DNA of 64,000 nucleotides from Kaistia terrae (GCF_026344005.1 NZ_JAPKNH010000001.1:1054001-1118000), one strand, 5' to 3'. Shown: positions 1 to 9,033, counted from the stretch's first letter. Made by a program: numbers and translations. The notes: a model not told the origin generated them from the letters alone.

Positions 1-1
1 T

Positions 2-601
2 GTCGATCTTCATCATATCGACGTCGCAGACGGGCATTTCGCCCCGGCTCTACTGTTCTTCCCGGATCTCGTCGCTCGCATTCGTGGCCTGACCAGCAAG
101 CCGCTGCATGTGCATCTGATGGTTCAGGACGACATCCTGCTGAACCAGATCCGCCAGTTCGCCGAGGCCGGTGCTGACCTGATCTCGATTCATGTCGAGA
201 ATGCCGCCGTGGCCGAGGAAGCGTTGGCGCTGATCGTCGATCTGGGCGTCGAGGCCGGCATGGTGCTCCGGCTCGAGACGCCGGTTGAAACAGTCAGGCC
301 GTGGCTGCCAAGGCTGGCATTCGTCACATTGCTCGGTACGGCAATCGGCGTGAAGGGGCAGGGGCTCTCGGATGAGGCCTGCCCGCGCCTTGAGGCCGTC
401 CGCGCCATGTTGAAGGAAGCCGGTCTGGAAGACGCCGTCCGGCTGGCCGCTGATGGCGGCATCCGCGAAAACACCGTACCGCGCTTGCGTGCCGCGAGTG
501 CCGAGACCGTCGTGCTCGGCTCGCTCGCCTTTGGCGATCCCGATCTGGCCGGACGCATGGCCTGGCTGCACGCACTTCCGGCTCCCGGCGAGGCGGCATG
601 A
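2..601 (+). CDS. Ribulose-phosphate 3-epimerase family protein, 5' partial
   Basis: The gene enters from the left edge, so its start is missing; the visible part is about 199 residues of a TIM-barrel epimerase. Such enzymes interconvert ketose phosphates at C3 (ribulose-5-P/xylulose-5-P, or allulose-6-P/fructose-6-P in AlsE). Visible family signatures are HHIDVADGHF, HVHLM and DGGI, which carry the expected His/Asp metal and acid-base residues. The usual loop MTVNPGFGGQ is replaced by LLGTAIGVKGQ, so substrate preference probably differs from housekeeping Rpe. It overlaps the following ROK kinase by four bases (ATGA), so the two are translationally coupled. An AlsE-like role in sugar catabolism is inferred from the kinase and DeoR neighbours. 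Confidence 0.82.
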   Translation, partial: VDLHHIDVADGHFAPALLFFPDLVARIRGLTSKPLHVHLMVQDDILLNQIRQFAEAGADLISIHVENAAVAEEALALIVDLGVEAGMVLRLETPVETVRPWLPRLAFVTLLGTAIGVKGQGLSDEACPRLEAVRAMLKEAGLEDAVRLAADGGIRENTVPRLRAASAETVVLGSLAFGDPDLAGRMAWLHALPAPGEAA

Positions 602-1548
602 CGCGCGCGGCGCTCGCCATCGATCTCGGCGGGACGGAACTGCGCGCTGCCGTCGTCGAGGCAATGGGCCGCGTCGCCGCCTTCGCCGCGACGCCGACCG
701 ACGCGCTGGGCGGGCCGCAGGCTGTCATCGCCCAGATGGAAGCGTTGATCGGCCAGGTGCGGGCGGAAACGCCTGGGGCCAGCATCGTCGGTCTTGGCAT
801 TGGCGCACCGGGGCCGCTCGACCCCGATGCCGGCGTCGTTGTCGACGCGCCAACGCTGCAAGGCTGGCGGGACGTTCCGCTGGCGGCGATCCTTTCCGAG
901 CGCCTCGGCGTTCAGGTCAAGCTGGAAAATGACGCCAATGCGGCGGCGCTTGGCGAGTGGCGCTTCGGTGCTGGCCAGGGGACGCAGTCGATGGTGTTCA
1001 TCACCGTCTCGACCGGCCTCGGCGGCGGCGTCATTGTCGATGGCCACCTGCTGCATGGCCGGCGTGGGCTTGCCGGTGAAATTGGCCACATGACGATTTC
1101 CGAACGTCCAGAACGGTGCGCCTGCGGCGGTGTCGGTTGCTGGGAGGCTTTTGCTTCTGGCACGGCGCTGGCTCGCGAAGCCGCCCGGCTCGTGGCGTCC
1201 GGCGACGCGCCCGAGATGGCGCGGCTCGCTGGCGGCCGTCCCGTCACGGGGCGCCACGTTGCCGAGGCCGCGCAGAAGGGCGATGTACCTGCCCTGAAAC
1301 TGCTCGATGACGAAGCGCGCTGGCTCGGTATCGGCCTGACCAATCTGCTGCACCTCTATTCGCCCGAGCGGTTGATCCTTGGTGGCGGCGTCGGAAGTCT
1401 GCTGCCGCTGATGCACGAGACGATCAAGCAGACGATCCGCGAACGGGCCATGTCGGCCTTTCGCGATGTTCCGGTGGTGGCAGCAGCACTTGGCCGCAAT
1501 GCCGGCCTTGTCGGGGCTGCCAGCCTCGTGCTCAAGGGGGCGGCATGA
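598..1548 (+). CDS. ROK family sugar kinase
   Basis: A 316-residue cytoplasmic kinase of the ROK family, which phosphorylates free hexoses or amino sugars with ATP. The N-terminal phosphate motif DLGGTEL, the catalytic region LENDANAAALGEW and the zinc-binding ROK signature CACGGVGCWE are all visible, and the length is normal. The start overlaps the stop of the epimerase gene (ATGA), and its own stop overlaps the DeoR gene in the same way. Epimerase plus ROK kinase plus DeoR regulator recalls allose/allulose catabolism (AlsE, AlsK), but the substrate cannot be read from sequence; glucose, N-acetylmannosamine or another hexose remain possible. Confidence 0.88.
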   Translation: MTRAALAIDLGGTELRAAVVEAMGRVAAFAATPTDALGGPQAVIAQMEALIGQVRAETPGASIVGLGIGAPGPLDPDAGVVVDAPTLQGWRDVPLAAILSERLGVQVKLENDANAAALGEWRFGAGQGTQSMVFITVSTGLGGGVIVDGHLLHGRRGLAGEIGHMTISERPERCACGGVGCWEAFASGTALAREAARLVASGDAPEMARLAGGRPVTGRHVAEAAQKGDVPALKLLDDEARWLGIGLTNLLHLYSPERLILGGGVGSLLPLMHETIKQTIRERAMSAFRDVPVVAAALGRNAGLVGAASLVLKGAA

Positions 1549-2369
1549 CCATCGACGAAACGCCCCCACCTGGCCCGACCGACTCCGAAACTGGCAGCGG
1601 CGCCCTTCCTGCGCTTCGGCACAGCCGGCTGCTGCATTATCTGCAGGATCGCAGCCAGGCGACGGTGGCGGAACTGGTCACCCTTCTGGAGGTCTCGCGC
1701 GACACCGTCAGGCGCGATCTCGACCTGCTGGAGCGGCGGGGCCTGCTCGTGCGCACCCATGGCGGCGCGGTCACGAAGGATCGTCTGGTCCGGGTCGATA
1801 CGACCATGGGCCTGCGCATGGACGAGCATGTCGAGGCGAAGCGCCGGATCGGTCAGGAGGCGGCGAACCTGATCCGGGATGACGAAACGCTGATCCTGAA
1901 TGGCGGCTCGACGATCTGCTTTTTTGCGGCGGCGCTGGGCGGGCGGCGAAACCTCACCATCGTCACCAACAACCTGCGCCTGCCGGCCGTCGTGCCGGAG
2001 GGCAGCATCCAGTCGATCCACATTCTGGGCGGATCCTACTGGCCGAACTATCAGGTAACGATCGGCGCCATTGGCTTTGCTGCGGTGGCCGGCATCCATG
2101 TCGACACGGCCGTGATCGGTTGTTCCGGCGTCTCCGCTTCCGGCATCTCGATGACCAAGCTGGACGAAGCAGCGCACACTGCCGGCATGATCGGCGTGGC
2201 ATCCCGCACGATCGTCGTGGCGGATCAGAGCAAGTTCGGCATCACGGCGTTCGCCAATATCGTCGGGCTGGACGAGATCGCGTGCCTTGTCACCGACAGC
2301 CTTCCGCCGCCGGATCTGGCGGCGGCGCTGGAGCGGGCCGGCGTGCAGGTGATTGTCTGCGGGGACTAG
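1545..2369 (+). CDS. DeoR family transcriptional regulator
   Basis: A 274-residue repressor-type regulator. An N-terminal winged helix (residues about 25-80, with the DeoR signature ELVTLLEVSRDTVRRDLDLL followed by RTHGGAV) is joined to a C-terminal sugar-phosphate-binding DeoRC domain containing LNGGST and VADQSKFG. Such proteins usually sense the phosphorylated sugar made by the operon's kinase. It is the last gene of the epimerase-kinase-regulator operon and overlaps the kinase by four bases. Its TAG stop lies inside a CTAG that also supplies the stop codon of the convergent hspQ gene. Confidence 0.9.
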   Translation: MTIDETPPPGPTDSETGSGALPALRHSRLLHYLQDRSQATVAELVTLLEVSRDTVRRDLDLLERRGLLVRTHGGAVTKDRLVRVDTTMGLRMDEHVEAKRRIGQEAANLIRDDETLILNGGSTICFFAAALGGRRNLTIVTNNLRLPAVVPEGSIQSIHILGGSYWPNYQVTIGAIGFAAVAGIHVDTAVIGCSGVSASGISMTKLDEAAHTAGMIGVASRTIVVADQSKFGITAFANIVGLDEIACLVTDSLPPPDLAAALERAGVQVIVCGD

Positions 2370-2737
2370 TTCAGGCCGCCGCCATTGCGCGAGACATAGA
2401 CGTGGCCGCGCCGTTCGGAGAAGTGGTCGCGGATCTGCGGATGGCGCAACGGCTCCTCGGAATCGTCGAGGACCAGGTTCTGTTCCGAAACATAGGCGAC
2501 GTATTCGGTATCGGCGTTTTCGGCGAGCAGATGATAAAATGGCTGATCGCGCGACGGACGGGCGTCCGCCGGGATCGCGTCCCACCATTCTTCGGTGTTG
2601 GAAAAGACCGGATCGACATCGAAAACCACGCCGCGGAACGGGAAGTTCCGATGGCGGACGATCTGTCCGATCTGGAATTTGGCGGTGCGCGGCTGAACCA
2701 TCGGTTGTCCATTTATCACGGGCTGGCCAGAAGCCAC
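2366..2737 (-). CDS. hspQ: Heat shock protein HspQ (hemimethylated-DNA-binding YccV family)
   Basis: A small 123-residue cytoplasmic protein. The stretch KFQIGQIVRHRNFPFRGVVFD, the paired tryptophans EEWW, the segment QPFYHLLAE and the tail YVSEQNLV are typical of HspQ/YccV. Family members are heat-inducible and act as specificity enhancers for Lon, and were first described as binding hemimethylated DNA. The gene is convergent with the deoR-type gene; the two stop codons share two bases in a CTAG palindrome, leaving no intergenic terminator. Confidence 0.9.
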   Translation of the reverse strand: MASGQPVINGQPMVQPRTAKFQIGQIVRHRNFPFRGVVFDVDPVFSNTEEWWDAIPADARPSRDQPFYHLLAENADTEYVAYVSEQNLVLDDSEEPLRHPQIRDHFSERRGHVYVSRNGGGLN

Positions 2738-2793
2738 GATGCTCCGGCCACGTCAACCTCTACGACGAATTTCGCGCTCCGGCATCGAGCGGA

Positions 2794-3954
2794 TCAGAGG
2801 TGCGGCGTCAGCCCCTGGCGCATGACCAGCCGCTTCAGGGACGGCAATCTGTCGATCGCGAAGAGGCCGATTCCGCGCAGCGCCTGGACGGGCAGGAAGT
2901 CCGTCAGCAAGGTGCGGTTCAGCGCATCGACAGCCGTCGTCCTCGATAGAATATCGCCGCTGCGGGCGCGGTCATAGGCTGCCATCGCCTCGGCCCCGCC
3001 GGGATCGTCACGATGATCGCGGACGACGGCGGCGAAGGCCGCGGCGTCGCGCAGGCCGAGATTGAGCCCCTGCGCGCCAATCGGCGGGAAAACATGGGCC
3101 GCTTCGCCCAGCAGTGCGATGCGCCGCGCGGCGAAATGACGGGCGGTCTGGCCGGACAGGGGAAACACCTGACGGCTGCCGACAATCTTGATCTTGCCGA
3201 CGATGGAGCGGGAGCGGCGTTCGAACTCGGCCGCCAACGCCTCGTCGTCCAGCTTCGACAGCCGTTCCGCTTCGGCCGGGCTTTCGACGCAGACGATGGC
3301 TGAACGCAGGCCCGGCATGGGAACGATGGTGAAGGGACCGGTCTCGGTGTGAAACTCGGTCGAGACGTCGTCATGCGGCAGGCTGTGGCTGATGTTGGCG
3401 ACGAGCGCGGCCTGCGGATAGGACCAGCTGCGCACGGCAAGGCCGGCGGCATCACGAGCCTTCGAGCGGCGTCCGTCGGCGGCGCCGAGCAACTTGGACC
3501 GCACAGACGCCCCATCGACCGTTACGACAGTGACCGCGTCGTCATCCGGCAGAACTTCGGAGGCGAATCCCGTGACCCGCTCGATACCGGCCTTGTCAGC
3601 CGCCTCATCAAGGGCCGCGATCAGCACCGCGTTCGGGATGTTGTAGCCGAACGCCTCGCGCTCGACTTCATGGGCGTGGAACTCGACCAGCGGCGCGCGG
3701 ATCAGCCGGCGGGTCGCATCGACGATTCGCATCGTGCGCAGCGGCGCGGCCTTCGCTTCGATCGATGACCAGACGCCGGTCTCCTTGAGGATATCGACCG
3801 AGGCGCCCAGCATGGCGACCGTGCGCTCGTCGCGCGGCGGCGCCTTTGGCGCGATCAGCGTGACGGAGGCACCATGGCTGCGCGCCAGAATGGCAGCAAC
3901 CAGCCCAGCCGGGCCGGCGCCGACAACGGCAACATCGCTGATACGATCGGTCAT
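2794..3954 (-). CDS. UbiH/UbiF/COQ6-family FAD-dependent monooxygenase
   Basis: A 386-residue flavoprotein hydroxylase, probably acting on a ubiquinone precursor at the membrane. The N-terminus carries the dinucleotide-binding VVGAGPAGLVAA, and the C-terminal half carries IALLGEAAHVFPPIGAQGLN, the second FAD/ribityl motif of the UbiH/COQ6 group. Length is close to the family norm. Its start overlaps the end of the YeeE-type transporter gene by four bases (3951-3954), so it is probably last in a three-gene minus-strand transcript. Which ring position it hydroxylates cannot be decided from sequence. Confidence 0.88.
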   Translation of the reverse strand: MTDRISDVAVVGAGPAGLVAAILARSHGASVTLIAPKAPPRDERTVAMLGASVDILKETGVWSSIEAKAAPLRTMRIVDATRRLIRAPLVEFHAHEVEREAFGYNIPNAVLIAALDEAADKAGIERVTGFASEVLPDDDAVTVVTVDGASVRSKLLGAADGRRSKARDAAGLAVRSWSYPQAALVANISHSLPHDDVSTEFHTETGPFTIVPMPGLRSAIVCVESPAEAERLSKLDDEALAAEFERRSRSIVGKIKIVGSRQVFPLSGQTARHFAARRIALLGEAAHVFPPIGAQGLNLGLRDAAAFAAVVRDHRDDPGGAEAMAAYDRARSGDILSRTTAVDALNRTLLTDFLPVQALRGIGLFAIDRLPSLKRLVMRQGLTPHL

Positions 3955-4433
3955 GGTTGAGCCTGCGTTCTTTCATCGCCTGGGTTCTGGCGGTCGCGGA
4001 TCAGCCGGACGGCCAGGGAACCCACCGCCATCGCGACGAGGAAGATCAGAATGTCGGGCAGCGCGAATGCGATATTGGCGATGGCCGGTCCCGGGCACAA
4101 GCCGGAGATTCCCCAGCCGATGCCGAATACGATCGAGCCTAGTACCAGCGGAACATCGACGCGCCGCGAGGCCGGCGACGAGAAGGTGGGGGCGGCGAGG
4201 GGATGTCGATGGCGGTGCGCGATGCGCAAGCCCGCCATGCTGACCAATACCGCCGCTGCGAGCACAAAGGCGAGGCTCGGGTCCCAGCCGCCGCTGCCGA
4301 TGGCACCGATATCGAGGAACGCCTTCACCTTGGCTGGATAGATCATGCCCGAGATCGCCAAGCCCAGGCCGAACAGCAGGCCCGACGCTGCAGCGCCGAC
4401 GTAGAAACGAAACGAAGGAAGCGACGCGCTCAA
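3951..4433 (-). CDS. YeeE/YedE family protein, C-terminal half (DUF6691-type)
   Basis: A 160-residue membrane protein with about four hydrophobic segments. It contains the paired family motifs LLFGLGLAISGMIYPAKVKAFLDI and GIGWGISGLCPGPAI. Members of this family form thiosulfate/sulfur-compound channels (YeeE/TsuA superfamily). I chose a TTG start at 4433 because it overlaps the TGA of the upstream half as TTGA, which gives translational coupling and starts the protein as MSASLPSFRF. A longer open frame upstream reads antisense-like, Arg-rich residues and is not believed. It works with the adjacent half as a split two-gene transporter. Confidence 0.85.
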   Translation of the reverse strand: MSASLPSFRFYVGAAASGLLFGLGLAISGMIYPAKVKAFLDIGAIGSGGWDPSLAFVLAAAVLVSMAGLRIAHRHRHPLAAPTFSSPASRRVDVPLVLGSIVFGIGWGISGLCPGPAIANIAFALPDILIFLVAMAVGSLAVRLIRDRQNPGDERTQAQP

Positions 4434-4867
4434 AGCCCGTGCCTCGCGATGAAAACCGTGATGACGGCTGCGAGCATGAAGACAAGCACGGCGACGATGG
4501 AGCGCACGGAAAGGCGGGCGAGGCCGCAGACGCCGTGACCGGACGTGCAACCCCGCGCCAGCGCCGTGCCGACGCCGACCAGGAGACCGGAGACCGCCAG
4601 ATCGAAGCGCCCGAGGGCGAGATCAGGCAGGGCGGCCGAAGCATCGGAAATCAAGCGCGGCGCAACCATGACGCCGATCACCGCCCCGAGGGGCAGGCCG
4701 ACCAGGAACAGCAGCCGCCAGAGGGTATCGTCGAACCGGGGCGACAGCGCCGATCCGAAGATCGACGATATGCCGGCGATGCGGCCATTGACGATCCATA
4801 ACAAGCCGGCGGCGGCCCCGATCAAGGCGCCTCCGATTATCGCGGACACGGGCGAAAAGCCGATCAT
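4430..4867 (-). CDS. YeeE/YedE family sulfur transport protein, N-terminal half
   Basis: A 145-residue polytopic membrane protein with the YeeE/YedE signature GCTSGHGVCGLARLSVRS, whose cysteine is a candidate for binding thiosulfate-like substrates. The ATG at 4867 is preceded by AGGAG at a spacing of about seven bases, which decides this start over an in-frame ATG further upstream. It is the first gene of the minus-strand run with the C-terminal half and the UbiH-type gene. Split YeeE/YedE pairs near sulfur or persulfide genes are common in alphaproteobacteria; no sulfur enzyme is adjacent here. Confidence 0.87.
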   Translation of the reverse strand: MIGFSPVSAIIGGALIGAAAGLLWIVNGRIAGISSIFGSALSPRFDDTLWRLLFLVGLPLGAVIGVMVAPRLISDASAALPDLALGRFDLAVSGLLVGVGTALARGCTSGHGVCGLARLSVRSIVAVLVFMLAAVITVFIARHGL

Positions 4868-5066
4868 GCGGTACTCCTGCAACAACCGCATGGTGGGCGA
4901 GGCGCATCGACGGAGCAATCCTGTCGAATGTCGCAGGTCACGACGCCGCAGAGGCTATTGCCACTGAGCCGTTCTGCACGTATCGACAGAACATGTAGCC
5001 AAAGGCGCTGAATGACGCCGCACAACCATACGGCCTGTGCCGGCGACGATTCAGCAGGGGAGCCTC

Positions 5067-5768
5067 ATGCCGACGACGAAGACTTGGGCCGTTCATCTTC
5101 TTACGGCGAGCGGTGCTGGCTTCGCGATGCTCGCGGCGCTGGCTGTCATGCGCGGCGCCTGGATGGAAACCTTCATCTGGCTGGGCGCGGCCCTTTTCGT
5201 CGATGGAGTCGACGGTCCGCTGGCGCGCGGCTTCCGGGTCGGCGAGCGCGTGCCGTGGTTTGACGGCGCCATCCTCGACATGGTGATCGACTACACGACC
5301 TACGTGTTCATTCCGGCGCTGATCCTGGCGCGTTCAGACCTGATGCCGCCTGGATTGGCGACGCCGGCCGGCATTCTCGTCGCCGTCATCGGCGCGCTCT
5401 ATTTCGCCGATACGCGGATGAAGACGCGCGAATATGGCTTCCGCGGCTTTCCGGCAGTCTGGAACATGGTCGTGTTCGTGCTGATGGTATTTTCGCCGTC
5501 GCCGATCTTTTCCGCCATTGTCATCGTCGCGCTGGCAGCACTCACCTTCTCTCCGGTCGAGTTCGTGCATCCGGTGCGCGTGCAGCGACTGCGCCCGCTG
5601 ACGCTCGCCGTGACGCTGGCCTGGTCGATCTTCTCGCTACTGGCCGTATTCGCCGAACTCCGTCCGAATCAGTATGTGCTGGCTGGCCTGGGACTGACGA
5701 CGATCTATCTGACCTTTATTGGCGCGGTGCTTCAGGCCACGCGTTTCAGACTGCCCCCCCGAACGTAG
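5067..5768 (+). CDS. pcs: Phosphatidylcholine synthase
   Basis: A 233-residue inner-membrane enzyme that condenses CDP-diacylglycerol with choline to give phosphatidylcholine in one step. The CDP-alcohol phosphotransferase motif is visible as DGVDGPLARGF followed by FDGAILDMVIDY (D-G-x2-D-G-x2-A-R ... D-x3-D). Hydrophobic segments fill the rest. The ATG at 5067 has GGGGAG six bases upstream and is preferred over an in-frame codon at 5037. The Pcs pathway is characteristic of Rhizobiales and their relatives. It stands alone upstream of terC. Confidence 0.93.
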   Translation: MPTTKTWAVHLLTASGAGFAMLAALAVMRGAWMETFIWLGAALFVDGVDGPLARGFRVGERVPWFDGAILDMVIDYTTYVFIPALILARSDLMPPGLATPAGILVAVIGALYFADTRMKTREYGFRGFPAVWNMVVFVLMVFSPSPIFSAIVIVALAALTFSPVEFVHPVRVQRLRPLTLAVTLAWSIFSLLAVFAELRPNQYVLAGLGLTTIYLTFIGAVLQATRFRLPPRT

Positions 5769-5785
5769 ACGAGGCGTCGCGCTCC

Positions 5786-6508
5786 ATGAACGTAGACCTT
5801 CTGTTTCAACCCGCCGCCTGGGCGAGCTTCCTGACGCTTTCCGTCATGGAAATCGTTCTGGGCATCGACAACATCGTCTTCATCTCGGTTCTCGTCGCGC
5901 GCTTGCCGGCAGAGCAGGCCAAGCGCGCCCGCCAGATCGGCCTCGGGCTGGCACTCGTGTTCCGCATCCTGCTGCTGATGGTGCTGGCGTACCTCGTCGG
6001 CCTGACCCAGCCTGTCTTCACCCTGTTCGACCACCCCTTCTCGTGGCGCGACCTGATCCTGCTCGCTGGCGGCCTGTTCCTTGTCTACAAGGCGACGCAC
6101 GAGATCCATAAGAGCGTTGAAGGCGAGGGGGATGGCGTGTCCGGTCCGATCACGGCCGGCTTTGCCGCGGTCGTCTCGCAGATCATCGTCATCGACATCG
6201 TCTTCTCGGTCGACTCGATCATCACCGCGATCGGCATGGCCGAGCATCTCGAGATCATGATCGCCGCCGTCATCGTGGCGATGATCGTCATGTACATCGC
6301 TTCCGGCCCGATCTCGCACTTCATCGAGCATCATCCGACCACCAAGATGCTGGCCCTGGCCTTCCTGCTGATGATCGGCGCGGCGCTGATTGCCGACGGC
6401 ATCGGCTTCCACATCCCGCGCAATTATCTCTACGCGGCGATGGCGTTCTCGACGCTGGTGGAAGTGCTCAACGTGATGGCGCAACGAAACAAGAAGAAGC
6501 AGGCCTGA
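5786..6508 (+). CDS. TerC family integral membrane protein
   Basis: A 240-residue polytopic protein with the TerC/YgaP-like signatures MEIVLGIDNIVFISVL and DIVFSVDSIITAIGMAEH. The paired acidic residues in these membrane segments are thought to bind metal ions. Related proteins (TerC, Alx, MeeF/MeeY) function in tellurite resistance or manganese export coupled to exoprotein metalation. The C-terminus ends in a basic RNKKKQA tail. The 17-base gap from pcs suggests co-transcription. Confidence 0.9.
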   Translation: MNVDLLFQPAAWASFLTLSVMEIVLGIDNIVFISVLVARLPAEQAKRARQIGLGLALVFRILLLMVLAYLVGLTQPVFTLFDHPFSWRDLILLAGGLFLVYKATHEIHKSVEGEGDGVSGPITAGFAAVVSQIIVIDIVFSVDSIITAIGMAEHLEIMIAAVIVAMIVMYIASGPISHFIEHHPTTKMLALAFLLMIGAALIADGIGFHIPRNYLYAAMAFSTLVEVLNVMAQRNKKKQA

Positions 6509-6681
6509 GCGGAGAAATCCGCACAAGCGGGGCCGATTGAATCGGTTCTAGAATCGGTTGCAGGGGCGCTGGGGCCCCTGTACAAGGGAATTTCTCCATT
6601 TGGCGGGCGTTTCGCCCGGATGGCGCATCCATCCACGCGGTTCCGACTGCGTCCACCACCCCAGCATTGACCGAGTCCGAA

Positions 6682-7887
6682 ATGGGCCTTTCCTTCGCGT
6701 CCGCACGCCTCATCATGGCGCTGTTCTTCTTTTATTCCAGCTCGATGTCGAACTGGCTGATCCGCATTCCGGACGTGCAGCACAAGCTGGGAATGGAGCC
6801 GGCGACGCTGGCGATCTGCCTGCTCGGCGTACCGATCGGCCTGGTCACATCGATGGCGTTTTCCGGCGCGGTGGTCGAATGGCTGGGGCCGCGCCGCGCC
6901 ATCCAGATCGGCTTCCCGCTGCTGCTGGCGCCGTTGCTGCTGCCCGGTTTCGCCAACACGCCGACGCTGCTGTTCTTCGCGCTCGTTCTTGTCGGCCTCG
7001 GCATGGGACCGCTCGAGGTTGCGCTCAACGTAACGGCGGACCGGATCGGTCGCGCCATCGGCCGCACCGTCATGTCGCGCTGCCACGCGTTCTGGAGCTT
7101 CGGTTTGATGGGCGGCAGCATCACCGGATCGCTCGCAGCCACTTACGGCGTGTCGCCCGAGATCCACATGATCATTGTGGTCATCTGCGTGTTCGTGATC
7201 GGCGAACTGCTCGCTTCGCGCCTGCCGCAGATCCAGGCTGAGGAAAGCGCGGGGCCGAAGGTCAAGACGTCGCATTTCGTTCTGCCGTCGCCCAAGATCG
7301 TGCTGCTCTGCCTGTTCGCCTTCGGCATGCTGCTGGTCGAGGGCGGTATCATCGACTGGAGCGCCATCTACCTCCGCGACGTTTTCGGTTCCACCCCGCC
7401 GACGACCGGCTACGCACTCACCGCCTTCAGCCTCGTCATGGCGTTTGGCCGTCTGGCTGGCGATTGGCTTTCCATGCGCTATGGCGCGGTACAGATGGCG
7501 CGGGTCTGCTGCATTGTCGCCCTCGCCGGGCTGGTCGTCATGGTCTTCGCGGTTGACCCGTTCATGGTGATCGTCGGCGCGGCCGCCACCGGCTTCGGCG
7601 TCTCGATCGTCTTCCCGCTCGCCGTGACGGCGGCCGCCTCGCGGGAGGGGCCGCCCGCCGTCAACGTCGCGGCCCTGTCGCTGCTGTCGTTCTCGGGCTT
7701 CCTGCTCGGACCGCCGATGGTCGGCTTCGTCGCCCAGTTCGGCGGCTATCGGCTGGGCATGGCGACGCTGCTGCTCGCAGCTCTCATGAGCCTCTGGCTT
7801 TCTGGCGAAGTCCGGCCGCGCAAGCCCGGCAGCACGCTGGTGCCAGCCAAGGGCGCGGGCAGGGACACCGCTACCGAGTCGGTGTAG
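6682..7887 (+). CDS. MFS transporter (YbjJ/MosC-like)
   Basis: A 401-residue membrane transporter with roughly twelve hydrophobic segments. The loop-2 region WLGPRRAIQIG and the segment RCHAFWSFGLMGGS match the YbjJ/MosC-like branch of the major facilitator superfamily, in which substrates are mostly unassigned small solutes. I use the ATG at 6682; a TTG at 6667 is also possible, and neither has a strong ribosome-binding site. The 173-base upstream gap contains a 7-bp hairpin (CAGGGGC/GCCCCTG) without a T-tract, so the gene may have its own promoter. Confidence 0.82.
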   Translation: MGLSFASARLIMALFFFYSSSMSNWLIRIPDVQHKLGMEPATLAICLLGVPIGLVTSMAFSGAVVEWLGPRRAIQIGFPLLLAPLLLPGFANTPTLLFFALVLVGLGMGPLEVALNVTADRIGRAIGRTVMSRCHAFWSFGLMGGSITGSLAATYGVSPEIHMIIVVICVFVIGELLASRLPQIQAEESAGPKVKTSHFVLPSPKIVLLCLFAFGMLLVEGGIIDWSAIYLRDVFGSTPPTTGYALTAFSLVMAFGRLAGDWLSMRYGAVQMARVCCIVALAGLVVMVFAVDPFMVIVGAAATGFGVSIVFPLAVTAAASREGPPAVNVAALSLLSFSGFLLGPPMVGFVAQFGGYRLGMATLLLAALMSLWLSGEVRPRKPGSTLVPAKGAGRDTATESV

Positions 7888-7943
7888 CCTTCGACAAAGG
7901 AGACCGGATCTATGCCGGTCTCCGTCAATTTCATGCAGAGAGA

Positions 7944-8948
7944 ATGGAGACTGTCATGGTCGAGACGATCCAGGTTCACGCCATTCGGGTTCAGTCGCAT
8001 GGCGGCCCGGAAGTCCTCTCCTTTGACAAGGTCGAGGTTGGCGCGCCGGGCGCCGGCCAGGTCCGCCTCCGCCATACCGCCATCGGGCTCAACTTCGTCG
8101 ACACCTATTTCCGCACCGGGCTCTATCCGGCGCCCGGACCGTTTCCCTTCGTGCTCGGCAGCGAGGGCGTCGGCGTCGTCGAGGCAGTGGGCGAGGGCGT
8201 CACGGAGTTCAAGATCGGCGACCGCGTCGGCTATGCCGACCCGATGGGCTCCTATGCCGAGGCGCGCCTCTCGCCGGCGGCCCGCCTGATCCATGTCCCG
8301 AATGGCATCAGCGACGAGATCGCCGCCTCGTCCATGCTGAAGGGCATGACCGCACGCTATTTGCTGCGCGAGACCTTCAAGGTCGGCCCCGGCCATACGA
8401 TCCTCTATCATGCGGCCGCCGGCGGTGTCGGCCAGATCGCTACGCAATGGGCCAAGGCGCTCGGCGCCACCGTGATCGGCACGGTTGGCTCGGACGAGAA
8501 GGCCGAGATCGCCCGCCGGCTCGGCTGCGACCACGTCATCAACTACCGCACCGAGGATTTCGTCGAGCGCGTCAGGGAGATCACCGGCGGCGCCAAGGTC
8601 GATGTCGTCTACGACTCGGTCGGCAAGGACACGTTCCCGGCCTCGCTCGACTGCCTGAAGCGTCGCGGCACCTGGGTCTCATTCGGCAACGCGTCGGGCG
8701 CGGTGCCGCCGTTCTCGATCGGCATTCTGAACCAGAAGGGTTCGCTCTACGCCACGCGACCGTCGCTGGGCGCCTACATCGCCGAGCGCAGCGAGCTGGT
8801 CAAGACGGCGAAGGACCTGTTCGACGTCATCCTCTCGGGCAAGGTGGTGGTCGCCGAGCCGCAGACCTACAAGCTGGCTGACGCCGCCGAGGCGCAGCGC
8901 GCGCTCGAAGGCCGGCAGACGACGGGCTCGGTGGTACTGATCCCGTAA
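7944..8948 (+). CDS. Quinone oxidoreductase (zinc-independent MDR family)
   Basis: A 334-residue NADPH:quinone oxidoreductase-type protein. It shows the GroES-like N-terminal domain (GLNFVDTYFRTGLY), the Rossmann motif AAAGGVGQIATQWAK and the substrate-side phrase VYDSVGKDTF typical of the QOR/zeta-crystallin group. The zinc-binding cysteines of alcohol dehydrogenases are absent, as expected. An ATG at 7956, twelve bases downstream, has a GGAG at better spacing and could be the true start. No functional partner is evident in its neighbours. Confidence 0.88.
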   Translation: METVMVETIQVHAIRVQSHGGPEVLSFDKVEVGAPGAGQVRLRHTAIGLNFVDTYFRTGLYPAPGPFPFVLGSEGVGVVEAVGEGVTEFKIGDRVGYADPMGSYAEARLSPAARLIHVPNGISDEIAASSMLKGMTARYLLRETFKVGPGHTILYHAAAGGVGQIATQWAKALGATVIGTVGSDEKAEIARRLGCDHVINYRTEDFVERVREITGGAKVDVVYDSVGKDTFPASLDCLKRRGTWVSFGNASGAVPPFSIGILNQKGSLYATRPSLGAYIAERSELVKTAKDLFDVILSGKVVVAEPQTYKLADAAEAQRALEGRQTTGSVVLIP

Positions 8949-9033
8949 GGGGGGATCAGAACTGTCTCGAAGGCATGAGCCTAGCAACTGGATGCGTCGA
9001 CATCGGGGCTGATGCGTCCGTGCCTCCCTCCGC

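Noticed and set aside
6551-6580. Hairpin CAGGGGC/GCCCCTG after terC as a terminator
   Set aside because: No T-tract follows the stem, so it is not a convincing intrinsic terminator.
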